NCBI GenBank assembly: GCA_009829735.1
Contig: CM020618.1
Location: 10,135,119-10,199,118 of the forward strand
Reading direction: 5' to 3'
DNA from: Pyropia yezoensis
Lineage: Eukaryota; Rhodophyta; Bangiophyceae; Bangiales; Bangiaceae
Length of the DNA: 64,000 nucleotides
Shown here: one piece after another, positions 21,401-32,185 of the stretch
How the letters are laid out: the number at the start of each line of letters is the position of its first letter
How positions within the stretch are numbered: position 1 is the stretch's first letter
The notes under the pieces: model-generated
Databases searched by the model: none
What the model was told of the DNA's origin: nothing
What the model saw: only the letters and a program-made list of their open reading frames with translations
Program-made: the position numbers and the translations under genes

Positions 21401-22316
21401 GCGCGCTCCAAACCCCGTGCGCAGCGATGGGCACGTTGATGAATAGGGAGCCCGCAACAATCAGGAGGAGTACCCACACCTGCTCGTGGGTGACCAGCTT
21501 GTGGCCCCGATGGCGCAAGATGCGGACCGCGTACACTACAGCCAGAATCGTCATGAACGAAGCAAATACCAGCTGCACGGACAGAGCAAAGGCTCTGAAC
21601 CAGGTTGGGAACCGGTGTCCGGGCAACGGGATGCATGGGTCGGGGGAGGGAGGGTCGTCCCCAGGGATGCCTGACAATACCAGAGACCGCGTGCATCGAT
21701 ACGGGTCGAGGGTGGGATCGTCCGTCGGGGAATCCACGTACACGACCAGCTCGGGATGCTCCAGGAAAACGTCGAGCAGCGTCGCATTGGACGCCGCTGT
21801 GAGCACACTCTGCCGCATATACCCATCTTCTTGCCACTCGGTATGCAGGAGCGTGAGCATGACGCCGGTGTAAATGGCCGCAATGGCCACGGTCATGTAC
21901 ATGAGGCGCACCAGCGCGCCAATCCGCGCCGCAGACACCGTCTCCAGCTTACTGTACGTAGTCGTCGGCGGCACAAACGAGATGTCTTCCTCCCTGTCGT
22001 CGTCCTCCCCATCCTGACCCATACCCGTCATGCGTTGGCTCTGCCGGTACATCGTCGACACCCGCCACGTTGGCTGCCCCCCACCCGCCTGGCCGTCCTC
22101 ATCGCCTCCCGCCATAGCTCCGGTGCCGCCAACTGACGCGCGCCGCTCGGCCGCCGCCGACGCCGCGCCACCCGCGTCGTGCTGCTCCACAACATCCCCA
22201 CCGGCATCGACGGCGCCGCCGTCAACGTTCCTGCTGCCACCGGCCGACGGGGACCGCCGCTCACGTGCCTCCCGCATCGCACGCGCGTCCACAGTGACGT
22301 CACGCGCCTCCCGCAT
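18454..22316 (-). CDS. Polytopic membrane protein with C-terminal class-3 lipase domain, one intron
   Basis: Exons 22316-19533 and 19293-18454; intron 19532-19294 (239 bp, GTAAGC donor, CAG acceptor, phase 0) splits TTFGSPK|VGNFAF. The joined protein is 1207 aa. Residues 1-130 are disordered and acidic. A first TM (about 135-157) is followed by an approximately 80-aa exposed segment with cysteines, then about eight TMs between 241 and 540. The lipase/esterase domain follows: GTTSTRN oxyanion region, nucleophile elbow GHSLGGAL (Ser about 894), FGSPKVGN, and the acid residue in SADLIVTLPK. A roughly 110-residue Ser/Pro/Asp-rich insertion lies before the elbow. The family hydrolyses acylglycerols or phospholipids; the fusion suggests a membrane-anchored lipase. 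The 1+8 helix layout with a lumenal domain recalls Wntless/GOST-type proteins, but that is inference. A downstream ATG at 22277 is an alternative start. Confidence 0.85.
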
Positions 22317-22345
22317 CGCACCGCGCCCACAGTCACGTCACGCGC
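22269..22345. repeat. Tandem duplication over the lipase start, with TGACGTCA palindrome
   Basis: Two direct copies of about 38 bp (CCTCCCGCATCGCA...CACGTCACGCG or GACGTCACGCG) begin near 22269 and 22308. Each carries an in-frame minus-strand ATG (22277, 22316). The first copy contains the CRE-like palindrome TGACGTCA at 22295-22302. Whether it is a promoter element or coding depends on which ATG is used. Confidence 0.55.
22295..22302. promoter_or_regulatory. CRE-like palindrome TGACGTCA near the lipase start
   Basis: An exact TGACGTCA palindrome, the consensus of bZIP CREB/ATF-type and plant TGA factors, lies between the two candidate ATGs (22277 and 22316) of the membrane lipase gene. If the downstream ATG is used it is in the leader or core promoter; otherwise it is coding. 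Function is speculative. Confidence 0.2.
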
Positions 22346-24937
22346 CCGTCACCGCCACCTGGCTACAGGGTCACTGCAGTCCCCACAGCACCGCGCGGGG
22401 AGTTTCGAGGCGCCGCGCCTAGCTGCACGAACTCCAAACGCCGCCGGCCCGCCCCTTTGTCACGCGCGCGTTAGCGCGATGAAAGTGGGGAGCACAGCAC
22501 ACAGGGGATAGGACGGGGGGGGAGAAAGGGGGAGGGGGATGGCGGCGCGGGCGAGAACGACGAGGCCCCTGCCAGAAAGGGAGGGAGGGCCGACCACCAT
22601 CGATCTCGGCGGGCGCGCCGGGACCCCAATGGGCACGCCGAGCACTGGCAGACCAAGCGTGAAGGGAGGCGGACGCACACGCAACACCCACGGCCAAGAC
22701 GGGCAGCGGCAGCTGTCGAGTAAAACGGGTGCCACCGTCGAGGGCGCCTAGCCGCGACGTACTGCGGATGGCGCGGGCAGGAGAGGGGGCAGGGCGGGGC
22801 GGAAGCCCCTCAGTCGCCAGCGCTTCCGCAGCGCCCCCAACCCCCCCCCCCTGAAGCGCACGCCAGAGCGCCCCACCCGCTCCACACCCAGAGGGCCGCT
22901 GCGACCCCACCACACAATGCGACGCCGTCGTAGACCCACACCTACGTGCGTGGCCGCGCACGCGGCACGATTGGCTCCCGCACACGCACACGCGGGACGA
23001 CGCGAGACGTGCCACCACCACACCACCACCGACGCCACAGTACCTGCCCCGCCGCCACCACGCACCCACCGTCGAGGCGAACCCGCCACGACCGCGACGG
23101 GTGTGCATGCAGCGTGGGGGTGCGAGACGTGACGTCGGCTCCCCCCGCCTCACGGGCTTCTTGGTACCCTCTTGCCCCCAGAGGGATGGTGGGGCGTCGT
23201 CGATCGTGTGGTGTGTTGACACTGGACAAAGCCGCGGAAAGGCCCCGCCCGAGGGTGGTCCCCCAAGAGGGCCGCCCCAGCCGGGGGCATCACCTCCTTC
23301 CCTCCCCCCACCAACTCACCAACCACCTTCCCGCAAGACAGCCTCCTCAGACACATCTTCAGGAACTGTGGGTGTCTCTTGAGGAAGGCAGCAAGAGGCG
23401 TGCAGGCAAGAGGACCGACATGCGACCACGCTGACCGTACAACGGAGCCCGGACCGCCGAGCCGCTCTCGCACGTCGCAACCCCGCAGCGAGCCGGACGG
23501 CGCGCGCCTGTCACGGCCGTGGCACGATGCCCCCAGCTGCCATTCGCATCGACTAGGAGGCGAAGGTGGGGAGGTGGAAGGAAGGCCCGGTCCAGAACCC
23601 GTCTCACGCTGACTCTGCTCCATTAGACTCTGGAAGAGGGCCCTGCGTGTACGCTCCCGCAGCACCTGCCCGTATCTGACACGCCCCCCCCTCAGCCAAA
23701 CAGCTCAGGCCCCAGGTCCACGCGCGCCATTGGCACAAAACACCACAGCCGACGGGCGAGTCCGTCCCACGACGCGGGGTAGACGGAGGCCGTGACGCCG
23801 CGGCCGCACCAGCACGCCCACCGGCAGGCACCCCCCAGAAAAATCGCCCCCTCTGGACGAATTGCCGCCACGTATGGGTTCCAGACGGTGGGCGACAAGG
23901 TGGTAGGGCGGGCGGTGCCACGACTGGCCGAGCGGTGACGGTCGGGACGCTCGCAGTGGAGAGCACCCCGACGTATGTAGACAGGCGACCGAAGGGACCC
24001 ACCAGTTCCGGGCCGCCCCGAAGTGGTGTCACCCCGCGAGGAGGGGCGCGCCGTGCGCCACGACTCGCGCGGCGGGGAGACGAGTCCTCCAAGCAAACCT
24101 TGCTGTGTATTTGTCACCTCGTACGGCTTTCCCTCTCGCAGTGCTGGCTGTCTGGAACCACAGCACACCAGGCCTCGTCTGGCAGCCGGCAACTTCTCGG
24201 TTGTGGCTCCTTGGGTGCCATCCACGCGTGGGTGGGGCCGTCGCGGGGCCATCTTGGCCCCCCCCCCGCCGCGCCGCCGGCCGGGGGGCGATGATCGCGT
24301 ACTGTATGATGTACGGATCGGCTGCGTGGGTGCTCGCCCGCATGTCCCGCGTGGAGGTTCCCGCGTAGCCGATCCCGTGCGTCCGGATCGTCGGACGACA
24401 GCGTACGGGTCGTGTGCCAGGGGGGGACCTCGCACCGACGGCCACCAGGCCAGCCGAGCGTGGAAACCCAGACACAGCTCGGGCCGGCTGCAGCGGCTTG
24501 CTGGGGGGCGGCTGCGCCGCGGCTCGCCACGTAGAGGCGCGAGGCGCGAGCAACCCACGCCGTGCCTGCTCCGCTCTTCATCCAGTTCACCCGTTACGGT
24601 GACCCGAAGTCCAGACAAGCATTGGCAAGAGAATTGTCGTTTCACACACAACAACTCTTCTGCTCGGTGACACTTCTTCTTGAAACCGGGCGTGGTCTTG
24701 CACAATTCTTAGACACCAAAATTATGGTTCGATGGACTACCCACATTTGAATATCCCATCGGTCAGTCGTGCCACCGGGTCTTCGTCTTGCGCGCCGGGT
24801 GGGAGTGCGGGCGCTTCCCTGCCAGGTGGCCGCGTGTGGGCCCCTCCTTGGCGGTTGCGTCCACCTGGTGTGTGTGTGCTGGGTCCGCATCGTGCTTTCT
24901 TGTTTTCCGCCCTCTTCTCCCCTGCGACTTCACCGTC
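22317..24937. other. Intergenic region between divergent genes, 2.6 kb
   Basis: Long open frames occur on both strands but start at non-ATG codons or lack any conserved motif and show no codon-position pattern different from their antisense. Around 22.9-23.1 kb there are GTG/CAC-rich simple repeats. Promoters of the flanking lipase and LRR genes must lie here. No gene supported. Confidence 0.45.
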
Positions 24938-27555
24938 ATGCCTCTCCCTGGCGCTCGAGGCGACGTCGTGGAACTGGATGGCGGCGGCTCGCCGGGGCGG
25001 GGCCACGGCCACCACCTCCGCTTTCAAGCGTTGCCCACGGGAGGTGGCTCGGCGTCGGGGGCGCTACCCTCTGATGATGAGTTTGAGGACCGCCCGGGTG
25101 CGCTGCCATCCATCCCGCGGTTTACCACCTCACGTGGATTGTCGGCATCGTCGTCGATGGCGGCGGCGGCGGCGGCCACCGCCGCAGAGGGGCGACGGGA
25201 CGGGGTGGCGGGCGCTGAGTTTTTGGCAGGCGGCGGCAGCACGCCTTTGGTAGCGGGGAGCTTGCATGGCGCCCGCGCGCGACCTTCGGTGGGGCCCGGC
25301 GGCGTGTCTAGCGGCCCCGTGTTACACCCGGCGGTCGCCGTGGCGCGCACCCTGCAGTCGAAATATCGTCAAAGTAATGGTAGTGCCCGCGGAGGTATCG
25401 CCCACGGTGGTCTCGTCAGCCGCATGCAAGGGCGGTCATCACCCCCAGAGGAGCTGCCGGCGGGCGCTAGGAGGGGAATGTCTGCCGGTGGACCGTCGCG
25501 GCGGTCCAAACGGTTCCTCTCTCGCAGCGTCGGCGGCGGCGGTGGCGGTGGCGGTGGCAGTGGCAGTGGCAGTCGCGGCCGCCGCGCGGGGAACGTCCCG
25601 GACTTTGATGATTTGGTGGCAGACTCGCCGTCCATGACGAGCCGCCCAGAGGTCGCCACACGCGGCGGCTTGGCCGGCCAGCGGGCGCGCGGGGGCGCCG
25701 CCGCCGCGTCCTCCCCCCGTGGCCACGGCCGCGGGCGGACGTATGAGCGCCCCGTCGACATTGAGGAGGTCGAGTCCGACGGCGGCGACGCGCCGCCGAC
25801 GACCCACCACCGGCCGACCCGCCGGGAGCTGGGAGGGGGGGGCGTCGCCTCGTCACTTTTCGCCCGGTCGCCCTCCATGCACCGCGATATCGCCGCGGAG
25901 GCGGCGGTGGCGGGGGCGCGAGCTGCCGACGCGGCGCCCGCATCTGCCGCCGCCACGTGTGCGACGGAGGTGGAGGTCGTGCCGGTGGACTCTGCGGGCC
26001 GCGGCGGTGGCGGCGCGTCTGCGACCCGCGCCGCGACGGCGGGCGCTGCACAGGCGGCGGAGGCGGCGGCTGACGACGCAGGCATGCCGGTGAAGAAGCG
26101 CCTCCGCCGCCTCCGCCGCACGTCAGACACACCCCTAGACGAGCCGTCGCGGGGGCCGACGCTGCGGGCACGGGGGAGCCCCTCCCCTCCGCCCCCCCCC
26201 CAGGAGCCCCCCCCCCCCACCCCAGACGCGACCCAGACGGGCGGCGTCGGCCCCGATGATGAGCGGGCGTTGGCGGCGACGCCCGCCGTCGCCGCTGCGC
26301 GCGTGCGTGAGTGCCTTGCCGACGGGTCTGGGGTGCTGGACCTGTCCTTTTGCTGCCTCACCGCAGACAGCCTCGGCGCGCTCATCCCCGTTATCCTTGC
26401 GGCGGCCAACGAGCTGCTGCCGCCGGGGGTGGTGGTGTTTCGGCTTGCCCTCAACCACAACCGCCTCGAGGCGCTGCCGCCAAACTTTCACCAGCTTGCC
26501 GGCCTGGGCATTGTGCAGCTCTACCTCGGCCACAACCCGTTTGTCACGCTGCCCGCTGTGGGCCTCGCGGCGCTAGGGATGAAGCTCAAGAGCCTGATGC
26601 TTGATTGCTGCTTGCTCGCGGGGGGGGGGGGTGTGCCGGGCGATCCCGAGGAGGGGGGGGGGGCGATGGACGTGGACGCCCTGCCGTCTCCGACGGGACC
26701 GGCGGGAGTGACGAGCGGAGGGGGGCCCAGCGGTGGGGTTGGGTCACCGGCGGCGACGGCGGCGGCGTCGGCGGCGGCGGCGTCGGCGGCGGCAGCCCCG
26801 TCGGCCGCTGCGGTCGACTCTTCCGCCGTTGCCGCCTCCGCGTGGGCGCCGCCACAGCCGGGGATTGTTGCCACCGCCGGCACGGACCTGTCGACCGCGC
26901 CTGCCGACGGCCATGGGCGGCCGGCGGCGGGCGACGCGGACGGCACGTCGCGCGGCAACGCGAGCCCGCCGGCGGGGGCGCCCCCGCCCTCGGCAGACGG
27001 CGCTGCCCTGCCGGCGTGGCCAGCCACCGCCGTGGGAGTGCAGCCGCTGCCATCCCCCCCCATCGGCGGGCGGTCGCCGCCCGTCGCCGCCCAGTCCGCA
27101 ACCACCCCCCCCCCCCCCCCCAGCGCCGCGGCCGCCGCCCCCCCCGCCGCGGGCGCTTCCCTTCCTTCCCTCACCCCCCCTGTCCCTCCCTCCCCCCCCC
27201 CCCCCCTTTTTTCTCGCGCCTCCCCCACCTGGTGGCGCTGGACCTCTCCCACAACCGCCTTTCCGCTATGCCTGGCGGCATTGGCACCCTCTCCCGCCTC
27301 GAGGTGCTGTCGCTCGCGCACAACCGGCTGGCGGCGCTGCCCGCCTCGTTTGGCGCCGCCAACCGCGCGCTGACGCACCTCGACCTCAGCCACAACGCGC
27401 TCGTCTACCCGCTGCCCCGGTCGTTTGCGCGGCTGCCCGTCGAGTACCTCAACATCCAGCGCAACGCGGGGCTGACCAACACCGCAGGGGGGGTGCGCGG
27501 GCGAAGTATGGTCGAGCTGGCGTGTGCCCTGGCGGGCTCTCCAGTAACGGGCTGA
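24938..27555 (+). CDS. Leucine-rich-repeat protein with long disordered N-terminus (frame break)
   Basis: The ATG at 24938 (MPLPGARGD) opens about 872 codons if the frame break is bridged. Residues 1-440 are disordered, Ala/Gly/Arg-rich, with a basic cluster KKRLRRLRR near 385 that could act as a nuclear signal. LRRs follow: VLDLSFCCLTADSLGALIP, VFRLALNHNRLEALPPNF, IVQLYLGHNPFVTLP and LKSLMLDC. A roughly 200-residue low-complexity insert comes next. Then in a different frame come LVALDLSHNRLSAMPGGIG, LEVLSLAHNRLAALPASFG, LTHLDLSHNALVYPLP and VEYLNIQRN before the stop at 27555. The change of frame occurs at the C tract 27192-27206 (15 nt; another of 17 nt lies at 27105-27121). Either the tract length is wrong or an intron removes the low-complexity insert. 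LRR arcs of this kind bind proteins; the partner is unknown. Confidence 0.75.
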
Positions 27556-28243
27556 TTTCGGGGAGGAGGGGGGGAGGGGGGGTGTCAGAGGATGGGGTCG
27601 GAGTGGGGGGGGTGGGGGTGGGCGTGAGGGTGGGTTTCGGGGTTGTGTCGAAGGTGGGGGTGGGGTAGAGGGAGGGGAGGGGTTGGGGGCGATGGGTTGG
27701 GGTGGAGGGAGGGGAGGGGTTGCCTCAGGAAGGCTGGCGGTGGTGGGACTGCCTGCGGTACCGTGGGTACTCTGTTGTTGCAGCCGACTCGGGCAGCTCG
27801 TCTTCGTTTCGTTTCTTGTTTCCTTTTCCGCTTCCTCTGCGCGGTGCGCCTGTCCACAATGCGCTGAGCGTTTTTGCTTTCGGGGGCGTGGGGGTAAGTC
27901 CCGGCCAGGGGCGTGCAGGCGCGGACGCACGCACCGTCGGGGTGGGACTCGCACGGTGGGGGGGAGACCACCGCGACGGCGCAGACGGTCGGGGCAACTT
28001 CACCAGCGGGGTAGCTGACGCTCGAGCGGGCAGTGAGGGAGGCGGCCGGCAGTGCCGGCTCACGCCCCCGTGACCAAAAGCGGCCTCACGCCGAGAAAAA
28101 AAAAAAAAAAAAGCAGAAGGCAGCCACGCGGGCTTCCCTCTCACAGACACGACGCACGCGCCCGCGGGCCCTCCCGCCTCCCCACGCCCTCCCCCACCCC
28201 CATCTGCCCCCCCCCCCCTCCTACCCGCGCAACTCAGTTGCGC
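27556..28243. other. 3' intergenic spacer between convergent genes
   Basis: G-rich simple sequence (GGGGTGGGGGTGGG types) to about 27740, then a mixed region with an A18 run at 28098-28115. Flanking genes converge. No gene supported. Confidence 0.45.
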
Positions 28244-30016
28244 TTACACGTACAGGCTGGCACCGTCACGGCGCTTGCCCTCCTCCATCTCCCCCCGGCT
28301 CTCCTCCACCGCATCCAAAAAAGGGATGACGTCAGCCACCACCACCGCTGGGTCTGGCTCGTTCCGGTGCTTTATGAACAGCTGCTGCAATGACGCAATG
28401 GAGCGGGACGCCTCTGAGTGGCCGCCGCCCTCGACAGCGTCGGCAAACGCCGCCGCCGCGGCGACAGCGGCGGCGTCTGGCCCCGGGTAAAAGGACGCAA
28501 AGAGGGCGGCAAGCGCGTCCCGACCGGGCCGCGCAAAGCGGAGCGCCTTGTCCACCCGCCCGGGCCGCACGAGCGCCGCGTCGAGCAGCCCCGGGTGGTT
28601 GGACGACAGGATGGTGATGCGACCACCCGTACCGGAAATGAGGCCGTCGAGGGCGTTCAGCAGGCCGCTGAGTGTGATGCCGACGCCCGCCCGCGCTTCG
28701 CGCTGCCCCGCCTCGCCGCCAACGGACGCTGCAAATAAAGTATCTATGTCCTCCACCACCATAAGAGTGTTTCTGGGGGCATCGCGAAAGGCGTCGGCGA
28801 GCAGCGCGTCGCTCATTTTGTGGCTGCACTGCAGGAACGAGACGGACCGCTGAAGGCAGCCAGCCAGCACCCGCACAAAGGAGCTCTTGCCCGTTCCGGG
28901 GGGGCCGTAAAAGAGGTAGGCGCGCCGGTAAGGCACGCCATGGGCTGCGTACCAGGAGCGGGCGGCGGGGTCCCCAAACGCCCGCGCGTCGGCCAGCAGG
29001 TCGTCGCGGAGGCGGCTATCGAGGATCACCGAGTCGACAGAGCGGCTTAGGTGCACGCCCTGCGCCTGCCAGCGGCCGCGCGTGGGGTCTTCCACCTTCC
29101 AACGGAAGAGCTCAAAGTGAGTCGGGAGCCGCGACTCGCAGCGCGTGCGCTCCCAGGCGAGGACGTGCTTGACAAAGGAGGTGAGGTGCTCCCGCGCCAC
29201 CGCATGTGGGGTAGCCTGTTCTGGCGACAAAGGTGGCGCCGCCGCTGCCGCCGCCGCCGCTCTTTCGTCCCCTACCACCCCCGCGTTCATCGCCGCCCCG
29301 TTCTCCGCCGCCGCGTCCGCCCCAGCCGCCGCCAAAGGTTCGCTAACCTCCAACGACGCGACATCCAACGACGCGACGTTATCCGTGATGCCAGCCACGG
29401 TCGCCGCCGCGTCGGGCGACGGCCCGTCCCCTGCTGCAGCATCCCCCCCCCCCCTCTCCAGTGGCTGCAACGGTGCACCCTCCAGCTCCGAGTACAAAAA
29501 CAGGGAGCGCGGAAAGTCCCCACGCATCGAAGGGGTACGCGACACCGCCATCACTACCCACACCGTCCGCCCACGCCACGGCACCGCGTGGGCACCCACC
29601 CCCGCATGGGTGCGGACGGTGAACATGTCGGCGCCCGCGGCGCCTTGCTCGTCCTCGTCCATCCGCTCGCTCTCCCGCCACAGCCGGGCGGGAAGCGTCA
29701 GGGAGGTGGTCGTGGCGTCCGCGTCCGCGGCATACGCGGCGAGGGCAGAGAAGAGGTCGCTGACGTTTTGTTCCACCTGCAGCGCCACGCAGCGGGAGGC
29801 GTCAAAGAGGGGGATGAGGCCGGCCGTGTCGATGGAGCGGGTGGTCAGCTCCTGCGGGCGCATCGCCGCCTCCGACGCCGCCGCTGCCGCCGCCGGGCGC
29901 CATTGGGGAACAAGGGGGGGGGCACAGGGCGCCGCCACCGCCGGTGGGTCGGGAAGGAAGGTGGCGCCGTTCGGCAGGTCTGACGCCAGAGCGACGGGTG
30001 CCGCCAACGTCGTCAT
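28244..30016 (-). CDS. BCS1-like AAA+ ATPase
   Basis: 590 aa, single exon, ATG at 30016. The C-terminal half is a clear BCS1-type AAA module: WYAAHGVPYRRAYLFYGPPGTGKSS (quoted in part; Walker A near residue 367), Walker B VVEDIDTLF near 420, GLLNALDGL, sensor-1 ILSSNH and the RPGRVD arginine-finger segment. The preceding SVILDSRLRDDLLADARAF matches the BCS1-specific region. BCS1 is a mitochondrial inner-membrane AAA protein that translocates the folded Rieske protein during complex III assembly; other BCS1-like ATPases sit in other membranes. Oddities: I see no N-terminal transmembrane helix, which classical BCS1 needs, and the N-terminal 330 residues include a long Ala/Asp-rich insert. It could be a paralogue rather than the Rieske translocase. 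Divergent from the plastid-type gene at 30540. Confidence 0.85.
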   Translation of the reverse strand: MTTLAAPVALASDLPNGATFLPDPPAVAAPCAPPLVPQWRPAAAAAASEAAMRPQELTTRSIDTAGLIPLFDASRCVALQVEQNVSDLFSALAAYAADADATTTSLTLPARLWRESERMDEDEQGAAGADMFTVRTHAGVGAHAVPWRGRTVWVVMAVSRTPSMRGDFPRSLFLYSELEGAPLQPLERGGGDAAAGDGPSPDAAATVAGITDNVASLDVASLEVSEPLAAAGADAAAENGAAMNAGVVGDERAAAAAAAAPPLSPEQATPHAVAREHLTSFVKHVLAWERTRCESRLPTHFELFRWKVEDPTRGRWQAQGVHLSRSVDSVILDSRLRDDLLADARAFGDPAARSWYAAHGVPYRRAYLFYGPPGTGKSSFVRVLAGCLQRSVSFLQCSHKMSDALLADAFRDAPRNTLMVVEDIDTLFAASVGGEAGQREARAGVGITLSGLLNALDGLISGTGGRITILSSNHPGLLDAALVRPGRVDKALRFARPGRDALAALFASFYPGPDAAAVAAAAAFADAVEGGGHSEASRSIASLQQLFIKHRNEPDPAVVVADVIPFLDAVEESRGEMEEGKRRDGASLYV

Positions 30017-30539
30017 GAGAGGGGGGGGCGGGGGGGGGGGCGACGTTGCCAGCGACCGTGGGTGGGCAGCACGAGGCTGAAGGGCTGGGTCCCACCGGAT
30101 GTGGCAAAAGAATATGGAAGCGGGGGAGGGCCCGGCGCGGGGGCGCCCTTATGTACTGCAGTACCTCACCAACCGGCGGGGCAGACCTGGCCAAGAGGTG
30201 TTGCCCGGGCCTTCGTGCGGCGGGACGACGCGTCACGCGCTGTTGCCTTGGTGTCGGGAAGCGGCCAAGGACCACGCGCGCTGTCCGGCATCGCACAGGC
30301 AGCGTGGTGGTGGACTTGGAGCACTTCTTGACGCCTGATTAAGTGCGCTGTGTCAGCCGAATCTGAACAGGACAATCTGGTTACGACTCCTGCGCAAGCG
30401 CGAGTCAGATCTGGGCCGCACTATCCATCTCTGCGAGACCTACGCAGCTGCAGTGCGCGTTCCTTGCGGTCGATCCCCCATTGCCTCTATCCCCGCCCAG
30501 TATCTCTGCCTCACCCCGTTGTTGGTAGAGGCTGGCGTC
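30017..30539. promoter_or_regulatory. Divergent intergenic region (likely bidirectional promoter)
   Basis: 523 bp between the BCS1-like start (minus) and the DUF3598-like start (plus). G-rich runs flank the minus-strand ATG, with more balanced composition in the middle. No specific element can be named; the role is inferred from orientation. Confidence 0.35.
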
Positions 30540-31661
30540 ATGGCCTTTCCCGCCTTTGCTACGCCCTGCCCCGCCCAGCTCCTCCGCCCTCGGGCGTTGC
30601 AGCGGGCGGCACTTGGCGTCCGGCCGGCGGCAGGGCGGCTGCCGACCGGCAGTGGGCGGCGGCGGCCGGGAGCTCCCCCCCCTCCCGCCCCTTTTCACCC
30701 CTTCTCCTACCGCCCTTGCATGAAGGCGGCCTCCCCCTCGCCCATCACCATCCTCCCCACCGACGGCGCCGCGACGGAAGAGGCGGCGACGGCGTTTGCG
30801 GCCTCCCTAGACGGCGAGTGGAACGGCTTCCAGGCAAAGGTGGACCCCACCACCGGTGCCGCGCTCAAGATCCCCGCCGTCGAGGTGCCCGATGATTTTG
30901 CAGAGTGGAACGTCCACCCGGTCGGCTACGCCACCACCACCTCCATCAAGCTCCGCAAGGAGTCTCTGTACGTAAAGGAGTTTCAGCTCTACCCCACCAT
31001 CACCCTGGACGAGATCATCTCGTGCGATGAGAAGCTGACCATCCACGACACGGCCGCCGACGGCTTTGCCCTCTTCCCATCGGGCGCCTACGCGGCGGGC
31101 GACGCGGCGGTGCCGACCGTCTACAAGTCCATCCTCGATTATCACCCGCGAGCCGAGATGTGCCTCGTCGACACGGGGGCGGTGCCCGCGGCGGGGGAGG
31201 TGGACCTCCCGCGGGAGCGCATGGCCGTGCGGGTGTCGTGGGAGTGGGCGACCGGCGCCATCGTGTCGCCGCTGGTGGTGACCCACGAGGACTGGTACGT
31301 CCGCTGGTGCGATGGCAGCATGATGGAGGGCGCGTCGGGCTTCATCTCTGGGTGGCCCGCCGAGCCCCCCGTCGACGCGGCCGACCTGGCCGGCAGCTGG
31401 GTGCCCGACGGCGGGGGCGATGCCGAGACGGTGGACACGGGCGGCCTGGTGCTCCTGCCCCTGGGCATGAGCGTGCGGGTGGACAAGGGCGCCGACGGGG
31501 GGGTGGTGGTGGAGGTGGGCTGGCTCCGCTCCGACGCGGCGGGCGTGCGGCTCGGCTACGAACCAGGGTCGGGCGACCGCCGGCTGCTCCTCCGCCGCGC
31601 CTATGGGCCCGACGGGACGCTGCTGTCGACCACCCACTCGATGCTGCGGCGGCAGGTCTGA
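30540..31661 (+). CDS. Plastid-type DUF3598/calycin-like protein
   Basis: 373 aa from the ATG at 30540 (MAFPAFATPCPAQLLRPRAL). The first about 65 residues are Ala/Pro/Arg-rich and uncharged-acid-free, a likely plastid transit peptide. The mature region has GEWNGFQAKVDPTTG, VPDDFAEWNVHPVGY, KEFQLYPTITLDEI, YHPRAEMCLVDTG and a second half with WEWATGAIVSPLVV and RRAYGPDGTLLSTTHSML. The W-x-GF-x-AKVDP...EW-x-V-x-P-x-GY pattern and the two beta-barrel-like halves fit the DUF3598 family of cyanobacteria and plastid-bearing eukaryotes, which is lipocalin-like (related to CpcS/CpeS bilin lyases). No enzymatic role is established for that family. The alternative upstream ATG at 30453 would bury the leader. 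Confidence 0.65.
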   Translation: MAFPAFATPCPAQLLRPRALQRAALGVRPAAGRLPTGSGRRRPGAPPPPAPFHPFSYRPCMKAASPSPITILPTDGAATEEAATAFAASLDGEWNGFQAKVDPTTGAALKIPAVEVPDDFAEWNVHPVGYATTTSIKLRKESLYVKEFQLYPTITLDEIISCDEKLTIHDTAADGFALFPSGAYAAGDAAVPTVYKSILDYHPRAEMCLVDTGAVPAAGEVDLPRERMAVRVSWEWATGAIVSPLVVTHEDWYVRWCDGSMMEGASGFISGWPAEPPVDAADLAGSWVPDGGGDAETVDTGGLVLLPLGMSVRVDKGADGGVVVEVGWLRSDAAGVRLGYEPGSGDRRLLLRRAYGPDGTLLSTTHSMLRRQV

Positions 31662-32185
31662 GGGGGTTGTCCGACTGGGGAGGGCGGGGGGGGGGGGACT
31701 GTTGGTGGTAGCGTCGTGTGGCCGCCGTTTCTTCCCACGTCAGTTGCTGGTGCCTCCTCGTGCCCCTCTGGTGGCACCCCACCCAACGGCCGCGCGGTCA
31801 CAGGGCACGGTGATCCCCCTCCCTTGCGGGCGCACCCCCCCCCCCCTCTGGTACCGTTTCCCAGCACGGTCGTAGAGGCTAGCTAGCCCCCTCTGGCAAT
31901 GCACATGTGGGCGCGCGGGGCAGTGGCGCGCCCAGCACCGAGGCGCCTCCTCCCCTGCAGGTACCCCGGCGGGGCGGCTGTCCCCAACCCGCGCGAGAAA
32001 AACGAGAGTTTAAAAAACGGGATACGATGCCAATGAACGACTCGGACCGCCCGCGACGCACAGCGGGCGCGCCCTCCTGCACGGGAAGCGAGGCCGACCA
32101 CCCCCCCTCACTCCCTCCCCCCCCCTCCTACCCCTTGTCCGTTCTACCCCTGCCCACCCTGCGGGCTGGCGGGGTGTCGAAGACC
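31662..32185. other. 3' intergenic spacer between convergent genes
   Basis: 524 bp with C/G runs (31689-31698, 31838-31846) and an A-rich patch (AGTTTAAAAAACGGG near 32010). Probably 3' UTRs. No gene supported. Confidence 0.45.

Noticed and set aside
23692..24705. 337-codon minus-strand open frame in the 22.3-24.9 kb gap
   Set aside because: Begins at TTG, no conserved motif, amino-acid composition like random GC-rich sequence.
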